Origin: Anaerolinea sp.
GTDB taxonomy: Bacteria; Chloroflexota; Anaerolineae; Anaerolineales; Anaerolineaceae
Length of the DNA: 10,000 nucleotides
Reading direction: 5' to 3'
Assembly (NCBI GenBank): GCA_020216845.1
Contig: JAIWNK010000008.1
Span: forward strand, 1 to 10,000
The notes below the pieces were generated by a model that made no database searches, was not told where the DNA came from, and was given only the letters and a program-made list of their open reading frames with translations. Of the stretch, positions 1 to 6,661 are shown piece by piece. Numbering within the stretch: the stretch's first letter is position 1; each line of letters opens with the position of its first letter. The position numbers and the translations under genes were made by a program.

Positions 1-1
1 C

Positions 2-970
2 ATCTTCCTGCTCGATGACAGAAAAGAATTTGCCATCTTGCGCGCCGCCAACAGCGTCGGCGGCAAACGAATGCTAGCTCGCGGCCACAAACTCAAAGTC
101 GGCGAAGTTGGCATTGTTGGCTATGCCACAGGAACAGGCACACCGCGCATCGCTACCGATGTTGGTCAAGACGCCACATACTTCAACAACCCCGACCTTC
201 CCCAAACTCGTTCTGAAATGGCATTACCCCTTAAGGTCGGCGATGAAATCATTGGTGCACTTGATGTTCAAAGCACCGAATCAAACGCGTTTACTGAGGA
301 AGACATCAATCTCTTTACCACGCTAGCTGACCAGGTTGCCATTGCCATCCTAAACAACCGGCTGTTCACTGAAACCGCCAAAGCACTTGAAGAAGCGCAA
401 AACCTACACCGTCAATACCTCAATCAGGAATGGCAACGCGAAACCCAACAGCGTCAACAAACCGGCATTTTGTTTACCCCCGATAGCATCACCCCCAACA
501 GCATCATCACCCCCGCAATGCAAAATGCACTGCAAACAGGCCAAACCATTATGCAAACCGAAAACGAAACCGCCCTTTTGGCCATCCCCATCACCTTGCG
601 CGGCACCCCCATTGGCGTTATTCAGCTTCAACGGAACCAAGCCAGCAACCAGGAATGGAGCGAAAACGAAATTGCCACAACGCAAGCCGTTGCCGATCAG
701 GTTGGACAAGCGCTTGAAAATGCCCGCCTCTTCGAGCAAACCCTGCGCCGCGCCGATCGCGAACGACGCGCTCTTGAAATCACAAACAAAATCCGCTCAA
801 CCAACGATCCACAACTGATGATTCAAATAGCCGTTCAAGAATTGCAACAATCACTGCGCACCAGTCGTGCCCAAATCTTAATCCATTCCCCTTCCACTCA
901 AAAATCTGAAACAAACGTGGAACATTCCCAAACATCAGAACCCATTTCAGGCCCAGGAGTTACACCATGA
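2..970 (+). CDS. Multi-GAF sensor protein, 5' end missing
   Basis: The reading frame is open from base 2, and the residues before the first possible start (a TTG at 38) already read as GAF core (IFLLDD..EFAILRAA). The gene therefore begins left of the window. Visible parts are: a GAF domain over about nt 2-355, ending in the usual AIAILNNRLF helix; a short helical linker rich in E and Q; a second, shorter GAF-like domain at about nt 460-730 ending in ALENARLFEQ; and a segment at about nt 745-890 (RRALEITNKIRS) that looks like the first helix and strand of a third GAF but then stops. The last ~28 residues are Ser/Thr-rich and probably disordered. No kinase, receiver or DNA-binding domain follows, so in this window it is sensor-only. 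GAF domains bind small ligands or mediate dimerisation; the ligand here is unknown. It ends in an ATGA overlap with the ParA-like gene, which implies translational coupling. Missing N-terminal domains could change the call. Confidence 0.85.
   Translation: MFLLDDRKEFAILRAANSVGGKRMLARGHKLKVGEVGIVGYATGTGTPRIATDVGQDATYFNNPDLPQTRSEMALPLKVGDEIIGALDVQSTESNAFTEEDINLFTTLADQVAIAILNNRLFTETAKALEEAQNLHRQYLNQEWQRETQQRQQTGILFTPDSITPNSIITPAMQNALQTGQTIMQTENETALLAIPITLRGTPIGVIQLQRNQASNQEWSENEIATTQAVADQVGQALENARLFEQTLRRADRERRALEITNKIRSTNDPQLMIQIAVQELQQSLRTSRAQILIHSPSTQKSETNVEHSQTSEPISGPGVTP
955..959 (+). promoter_or_regulatory. Ribosome binding site of the ParA-like gene
   Basis: AGGAG lies 7 bases before the ATG at 967, inside the last codons of the upstream GAF gene. 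It supports 967 as the start rather than the in-frame ATG at 985, which would leave only a few residues before the Walker A motif. Confidence 0.7.
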
Positions 971-1749
971 CCTATTATATTTCCATGGCAAACGAAAAAG
1001 GTGGTGTCGCCAAAACCACCTCAACCATTTCTTTGGGCGCGGCGCTTGTGGAAAGCGGCAGCAAAGTTCTGCTTGTTGATCTGGATCCACAATCCAACAT
1101 GACCCTTGCACTAGGAATTGACCCCGAAAAAAACACTCATTCCCTTATCAACGCCCTGCTTGAAAACAACGAAGTCAACAGCATCATCCGCCAAACCGGT
1201 GTAACAGGTCTACACATTGCACCAGCCAATCACGAACTTGGCTTCGCAGAACGCTTCCTGCCCACCCGCCCCGGCTACGAGACCCTCATTCGCAAAGGCC
1301 TGCGGCCGCTAAAACTCGATTATGACTTCGTCCTTTTCGATTGCCCGCCTTTCCTCGGAGCGGTCACGCTATGCGCCCTCACCGCATCCGACCTGCTCCT
1401 CATACCAACTCAGGCAGAATATTTTTCCATCTATGCCATTCGAAACATGAATAGCCTTATCCGACGTGTGCGTTCGCAATCCAACCCACAGCTAATGTAT
1501 CGCATTTTGCTCACCATGTACGACCGCCGCAACCGCATCCATCGCACCCTCTACGAACAACTCAGCAACACGTTTGGCAAAGGCGTCCTTTCCACCGTAA
1601 TCGAAACAGACACCAAACTGCGTGAAAGCCCCATCGTCGGCATGCCCATCATTTACCATTCCCCCAAAAGCCGTGCCGCCATCCAATATCGTTTGCTGGC
1701 ACAGGAGATTAAGCAATATGCCCAAGAAACAATTGAACAGCCAGCTTGA
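967..1749 (+). CDS. Soj/ParA-family ATPase, orphan (no ParB in window)
   Basis: A 260-residue P-loop ATPase of the MinD/ParA class. The deviant Walker A motif KGGVAKTT is at residues 11-18, with the signature lysine K11 and catalytic lysine K16. Walker A' is VDLDPQ with D40, and Walker B is VLFDCPP with D125. The C-terminal half carries the family pattern of a basic region (YDRRNRIHR) followed by TDTKLRESP and the closing YRLLAQEI helix. Length and lack of an N-terminal HTH match the small Soj-like type. Such ATPases bind DNA or membrane as ATP dimers and position plasmids, chromosomes or protein assemblies. No ParB-like gene and no obvious parS site is seen. Being fourth-base-overlapped with a GAF protein and overlapping a giant kinase suggests it serves the signalling complex, as ParC/PpfA do for chemoreceptor arrays, but that role is inference. 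Family assignment is firm; function is not. Confidence 0.9.
   Translation: MTYYISMANEKGGVAKTTSTISLGAALVESGSKVLLVDLDPQSNMTLALGIDPEKNTHSLINALLENNEVNSIIRQTGVTGLHIAPANHELGFAERFLPTRPGYETLIRKGLRPLKLDYDFVLFDCPPFLGAVTLCALTASDLLLIPTQAEYFSIYAIRNMNSLIRRVRSQSNPQLMYRILLTMYDRRNRIHRTLYEQLSNTFGKGVLSTVIETDTKLRESPIVGMPIIYHSPKSRAAIQYRLLAQEIKQYAQETIEQPA
1703..1708 (+). promoter_or_regulatory. Ribosome binding site deciding the kinase start
   Basis: AGGAGA lies 9 bases before the ATG at 1718, within the final codons of the ParA-like gene. It favours 1718 over the longer frame opening with GTG at 1622, whose extra 32 residues (PPKAVPPSN and similar) are out-of-frame ParA sequence rather than a domain. Confidence 0.7.
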
Positions 1750-4700
1750 AAAATTGTTCTCACACTTCGGCAACAAAGAACAACCCCAACCTCCCCAACA
1801 AGGACAATCGCTGCCTGCCTGGACATGTGAATGGGATACGGATGGCAAATATCAAACATGCAGCCCAGAGGTCGAAACCAGCCTCGGCATTCAGGCAGGG
1901 CGCTTCATCGGCCAACCCGCCACCTTTGGCATTTCGCCCCAATCAGCCCCTCTTGTCCAAGCGCTTTTAAAAAACCCACAACATTCAGCACAAGTTGATG
2001 TCTATTATCTTTCGTCAGAAGGCGCGCATGTGCCCGTCCGCCTCCATCTCCAACCCCGTACAACAAAAAACGCGCAACCCTCAGGGTGGCAGGTAACAGC
2101 CAGCGTATTACCTTCCGAAAGCTCCATTGCTCAACTCCCCACCACAGATGCCTCACCTTCCATCTCGCCTGCTGCCTCACCCAACATATCGTCCACGCAA
2201 CTGATTGGCCTGGCCATTCAAGGCGATCAGATTCAAGCCGCAACCGAAACCTGGTCCAGTGCCGGCCACACTTGTGTCCAAACCAGACAACCCGTCATCC
2301 GACCAGCAAGCCCATCCGCACCTGCTGCCATCGCCATGCCTTTCCAGGTACGCGATCAGTTCTCCGGCGTGCTCGAATTATTAGACGAAGACCAAAACCG
2401 CACTTGGAGTGAAGATGATCAACTACTCGTGCGCGAAGTACTCTCCCAACTATCCCTGGCAATTGAAAATGCACAACTCTATGCCGCCGTTCAACAAGAA
2501 TTGGGCGAAAGAATTCGCGCCGAGCAAGAAATTTTGCGCCGCAACCAAGACTTAGCCGCCCTCAACCAAATTGGCCAACGCCTTAGCAAACTTGCCACCC
2601 CTCAAGAAATTTTTGCCCTCGTATATGAAATGATCGGCAGCGTGTTGGATAACAGCAACACAACCATCGTTGCCATTGACCGCAACACCGCTGAAATCAG
2701 CTACCCCATTTGCATAACGCAAGGAAAAGCAGCCACACACCCCGAAAAAGTTGTCAGCCACGGCTTGGTTGAGCTGATTGCACACACTCGCTCGCCACTG
2801 CTGTTAACCGGAAAAATTAAAGAATATCTTACCAAAAGCCAGGTTGAGCTGCCCACTCCAATTCCGCAATCGCTGCTTGCTGTGCCAATGCTCACCGGTG
2901 AACGCATCCTAGGCATCATTGTCCTGCAAGATTACACCAAAGAATCAGCCTACGGTCAAATTCAAGTTGAACTCCTCTCCAACATTGCTTCACAAACAGC
3001 CAACGCGCTTGAAAACGCCTACCTCTTCCAAGAGATTCAGCACGCCTTCCAGGCCATTGAAAACCGCGAACGCTACCAGGCCAATGTTGCCCGCGCAGTT
3101 GCCACACTCACCGAACAAGGCAGTTCCTCATTGCCAACCGTTCTAGAACTGATTGGACAAGCCGCAAAAACAGATCGCGTCTACTTTGCTGAATCCTACG
3201 ACTCAGACGAAGGTGTGTACTGGCGGGTATATTCGCAATGGCAGCGTCCGGGTGCAACCTCTTCTCTCAAACCCTTACGTAGCCAAGATATCCCTGCCAG
3301 TCGTCTAACCTATCTTGCCAACCAACTACGCGAACGCAGCTGGATCGCCCTCACCCCCCAAGATATCCCAGCCAATGATGTTCGCTGGCTAATGACCTCA
3401 AAAACAGCATCGCTGCTCATCATGGCCGTCAAGACCAAATCTTCCACGCCCAGCTTCATCGCCCTTGAGGAATTTGATGAAAGCCGCAAATGGCTTAACG
3501 AAGAAATCAATGTCTTGCGCGTTGCAGCCGACGCACTCGCCAACACCTTTGTCCGTGAAGATCTGCTCCAGCAGGTCCAATCCACCCTGGAAGAAACCGA
3601 AAATCTGTACAACACCAGCCACGAACTGGCGCTTGCCAATGATTTTAGCGAAATGATTGTTGCCATTGCCGAGGGCTTGCACATTGCCCATATCAATCGC
3701 GGTCTTATTCTCATCACAGACCATGACGCGAAAAACAACCTCATCGGTGTGCGTTCGGTTGCTAGTTGGCACAACGGTTATGGTACTCCCCCTCCCGAAA
3801 ATGGCACCAATTTCTTCCTACCCGAATATCAAAACTTGTTCTACAACCAAAGCCCCGTCTTCATTGACGACATTCATGAAGCTGCTCTTCCTGCTTCCAC
3901 GCGTCAGGCACTTGCAGAATCACACATCCGCGCCATTGCCTCTCTGCCCCTACAAACCACCAAGCGACAAATAGGTACTTTCCTGCTTATTGCCCAAGAT
4001 CCACACCCTTTCAGCGCCCGCGAAAAACGCTCGCTCACCTCTCTTTCAGACCAATTGGCAACTGCCATTGAAAACCGGCAACTCTTCGAACAAACCCAAG
4101 CTGCCCTTGCCGAAACAGACCTGCTCTACAAGCTCAGCGCCGGCATTGCTGCCTCCAAAACTACAGATGACCTGGTCACGCTCATTGCCAAAAACGTCCT
4201 GCCCAAAAACGCTGACCGCACATCCATCATCTCCATTCGAACCACCCCTGAAGGCGAACCAATTGACTTGGATGTTGTCGGCTTCTACGACAAGAAAGGT
4301 GAATATCAACGAGTAGGCATTCGCCTGCCCGGTGCAGCCATGCCGCTGCTCAAAACCATCGGTGAAAATGCAATCATCTTGCCCAATGTTGCCCTCTCTG
4401 ATCTTGACCCAATTTCCAAAAAGACGCTCCAACAATTCAACATCGTCTCTGGCATTTTGGTACCATTGACCAGTTCGGGGCATCTCGTTGGCATGATCAC
4501 CGCCACCGCGCGCCAACCAGCAGAATACACCGCCGAAGAGGCAAACCTGTTGCAAGTGGCAGGCGCAGGGGTTGCCATTGCCGTTGAAAGACAACGCCTG
4601 TTGCAAGAAGCCCAACGCCGCGCCCTGGAACTGCAAACCGCAGCCGAAATCGCCCGCGACACCACCAGCACCCTTTCCTCCGACCTGTTACTGGCTCGCA

Positions 4701-6649
4701 TTGTCAATCTGGTCAGTGAACGTTTCAACTTCTACCATGTTGCCATCTATCTGACCAATGAAGCCGGCAATTACGCCATCATCCGTGAAGCCAGTGGTGC
4801 AGCTGGTCAAGCACTAAAAGAAAAAGAGTTCAAACTAGCAGTAGGCTCTCGCTCACTGCTTGGCACCGTCTGTGCCAAGGGCATCCCCATGATCATCAAC
4901 GACGTAACCCGCGAGCCACTCTTCTACCCGCAAAGCGAACTTCCAGAAACACGTTCCGAAATCGTCCTACCACTCAAATCAGGCACACGCATCATCGGCG
5001 CACTGGACATCCAATCCAACCGTGCCAACGCCTTCAGCGAAGATGATATTGCCGTCTTTCAAATTCTAAGCGACCAAATTGCTGTTGCCATCGAAAACGC
5101 ACGCTCCTACGAACTGGCCCAAAAAGCTGTTGAAGAAATGCGCGAAGTAGACCGTGTTAAGAGCCAATTCCTTGCCAATATGAGCCATGAACTGCGCACC
5201 CCGCTCAACTCCATCATCGGCTTCTCGCGCGTCATCCTTAAAGGCATTGATGGCCCGGTCAACGACACCCAAAAACAAGACCTCACCGCTATCTACAACT
5301 CTGGCCAACACTTGCTAGGCCTGATTAATGATATTCTCGACCTTTCCAAAATCGAAGCCGGCAAGATGGAGTTGCAATTCTCCGACATCAACATCAGCGA
5401 TATCATTGTCAGTGCCCTCTCCACAGCTGTTGGCCTCACCAAAGACAAACCAGTCAAACTCAAACAAATCATTCCACCCGACCTTCCAACCGTGCGCGCG
5501 GACGCCACCCGTGTCCGTCAGGTGCTGATCAACTTCCTTTCCAATGCCGCCAAGTTTACGGAGGAAGGCGATATTACTGTCGAAGCTTCCATCACCACCA
5601 ACCCCGATACCAAAGGCCCCGAAATTATGGTCACTGTCACCGATAGTGGCCCCGGCATCGAAGAAAAAGACCGTCACAAACTCTTCCAACCCTTCTCACA
5701 AGTAGATGATTCCCCCACCCGTAAAACAGGCGGGTCGGGCCTTGGCCTCTCCATCTGCAAATCCTTCATTGAAATGCACAAAGGCCGCATTGGCCTGCTC
5801 TGGAGCGAAGTTGGACGCGGCTCATGCTTCTTCTTTACCTTGCCTCTGCCCATGCCCGAGCCAGAAACATTGCCAGAGCAAATCTCCTACACCGAAAAAA
5901 TCGTCCTTGCCATTGAAGACGACCCACAAGTCATTAGCCTCTACGAACGCTACCTGAAACCACAAGGCTATCAGGTTGTTCCTGTCACCGATGCAACCCA
6001 GGCCATTGACCGCGCCATTGAATTACACCCCTTTGCCATCACCCTTGATGTGATGATGCCACAGCGCGATGGCTGGCAAGTGCTAAGCGATTTGCGCAAC
6101 CACCCCGAAACCCGCAACATCCCCATTGTCATCTGCAGTATCTTGGAAGAAGAAGAAAAAGGGTTTAGTCTGGGTGCTGCCGATTACCTGGTCAAGCCAT
6201 TCCTACAAGAGGATCTGATCAACGCCATTCACCGTTTAGACCGCACCGGCAAGATTCAAAGAATCCTTGTCATTGATGATTCTGCCGAAGACCTGCGCCT
6301 GGTTCAAAAAATCCTGGATGAAAGCAAACGATTTGAAATCATCCTTGCTCAAAGCGGCAGCGAAGGCTTACAAAAAATGTCTTCCGAAAAACCAGACGCC
6401 ATCATCCTTGACCTGTTCATGCCCGATATGAACGGCTTTGCCATCCTTGAAAAAATGCGCAGTGAACCAAGTCTCAGCAACCTGCCTGTTATCATTCTCA
6501 CCGGCGCAGATCTAACAGCAGAACAACATCAACAGCTTGCAAATTTTGGACAACAAATGCTTCATAAAGGGCTATTGCGTGAAAACGAATTGCTCAACAC
6601 ATTAGAGCAAGCACTGCAACAAGCCCACCCCAAAGCATCATCCACCTAA
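1718..6649 (+). CDS. Multi-GAF hybrid histidine kinase with two receiver domains
   Basis: A 1643-residue soluble hybrid sensor kinase; no membrane segment or signal peptide is seen, so it should act in the cytosol. Approximate order: PAS-like region 33-130; Pro/Ser-rich linker; degenerate GAF 158-255; five fuller GAF domains at 279-439, 448-615, 625-793, 796-964 and 968-1136, most ending in an AIENA.LF-type helix; HisKA with FLANMSHELRTPLN, phospho-accepting H1157; HATPase_c with N-box N1276, G1 motif DSGPGI from D1309 and G2 motif GGSGLGL from G1338; receiver 1 with E1400/D1401/D1402, phospho-acceptor D1444, S1474 and K1493; receiver 2 with D1520/D1521, phospho-acceptor D1565, T1595 and K1617. 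All catalytic residues look intact, so autophosphorylation and transfer to receivers are expected. There is no HPt domain and no DNA-binding output. It overlaps the ParA gene by 32 bp in another frame and lies 12 bp before the enzyme-receiver gene. The input ligands are unknown. Kinase identity is very secure; domain edges are estimates. Confidence 0.96.
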   Translation: MPKKQLNSQLEKLFSHFGNKEQPQPPQQGQSLPAWTCEWDTDGKYQTCSPEVETSLGIQAGRFIGQPATFGISPQSAPLVQALLKNPQHSAQVDVYYLSSEGAHVPVRLHLQPRTTKNAQPSGWQVTASVLPSESSIAQLPTTDASPSISPAASPNISSTQLIGLAIQGDQIQAATETWSSAGHTCVQTRQPVIRPASPSAPAAIAMPFQVRDQFSGVLELLDEDQNRTWSEDDQLLVREVLSQLSLAIENAQLYAAVQQELGERIRAEQEILRRNQDLAALNQIGQRLSKLATPQEIFALVYEMIGSVLDNSNTTIVAIDRNTAEISYPICITQGKAATHPEKVVSHGLVELIAHTRSPLLLTGKIKEYLTKSQVELPTPIPQSLLAVPMLTGERILGIIVLQDYTKESAYGQIQVELLSNIASQTANALENAYLFQEIQHAFQAIENRERYQANVARAVATLTEQGSSSLPTVLELIGQAAKTDRVYFAESYDSDEGVYWRVYSQWQRPGATSSLKPLRSQDIPASRLTYLANQLRERSWIALTPQDIPANDVRWLMTSKTASLLIMAVKTKSSTPSFIALEEFDESRKWLNEEINVLRVAADALANTFVREDLLQQVQSTLEETENLYNTSHELALANDFSEMIVAIAEGLHIAHINRGLILITDHDAKNNLIGVRSVASWHNGYGTPPPENGTNFFLPEYQNLFYNQSPVFIDDIHEAALPASTRQALAESHIRAIASLPLQTTKRQIGTFLLIAQDPHPFSAREKRSLTSLSDQLATAIENRQLFEQTQAALAETDLLYKLSAGIAASKTTDDLVTLIAKNVLPKNADRTSIISIRTTPEGEPIDLDVVGFYDKKGEYQRVGIRLPGAAMPLLKTIGENAIILPNVALSDLDPISKKTLQQFNIVSGILVPLTSSGHLVGMITATARQPAEYTAEEANLLQVAGAGVAIAVERQRLLQEAQRRALELQTAAEIARDTTSTLSSDLLLARIVNLVSERFNFYHVAIYLTNEAGNYAIIREASGAAGQALKEKEFKLAVGSRSLLGTVCAKGIPMIINDVTREPLFYPQSELPETRSEIVLPLKSGTRIIGALDIQSNRANAFSEDDIAVFQILSDQIAVAIENARSYELAQKAVEEMREVDRVKSQFLANMSHELRTPLNSIIGFSRVILKGIDGPVNDTQKQDLTAIYNSGQHLLGLINDILDLSKIEAGKMELQFSDINISDIIVSALSTAVGLTKDKPVKLKQIIPPDLPTVRADATRVRQVLINFLSNAAKFTEEGDITVEASITTNPDTKGPEIMVTVTDSGPGIEEKDRHKLFQPFSQVDDSPTRKTGGSGLGLSICKSFIEMHKGRIGLLWSEVGRGSCFFFTLPLPMPEPETLPEQISYTEKIVLAIEDDPQVISLYERYLKPQGYQVVPVTDATQAIDRAIELHPFAITLDVMMPQRDGWQVLSDLRNHPETRNIPIVICSILEEEEKGFSLGAADYLVKPFLQEDLINAIHRLDRTGKIQRILVIDDSAEDLRLVQKILDESKRFEIILAQSGSEGLQKMSSEKPDAIILDLFMPDMNGFAILEKMRSEPSLSNLPVIILTGADLTAEQHQQLANFGQQMLHKGLLRENELLNTLEQALQQAHPKASST

Positions 6650-6650
6650 A

Positions 6651-6656
6651 AGGAAG
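6651..6656 (+). promoter_or_regulatory. Ribosome binding site of the PLP enzyme-receiver gene
   Basis: AGGAAG lies in the 12-bp gap after the kinase stop codon, 5 bases before the ATG at 6662. It supports that start, which places the zinc-ribbon cysteines close to the N-terminus as in threonine synthases. Confidence 0.7.
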
Positions 6657-6661
6657 AACTT

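Noticed and set aside
38..40. TTG at 38 as the start of the first gene
   Set aside because: The frame is open to base 2 and the upstream residues are already GAF core, so the gene is truncated by the window edge.
1622..1717. Longer kinase start at GTG 1622, adding 32 residues
   Set aside because: The extension lies entirely inside the ParA-like gene in another frame, has no ribosome binding site that I can see and no domain content; ATG 1718 has AGGAGA at a good distance.
3310..3774. Antisense open frames within the kinase gene (also about 4046-4636 and 7130-7588)
   Set aside because: They have no recognisable domain, run opposite to strong GAF or PLP-enzyme coding sequence, and their composition is what a C-rich coding strand produces by chance.
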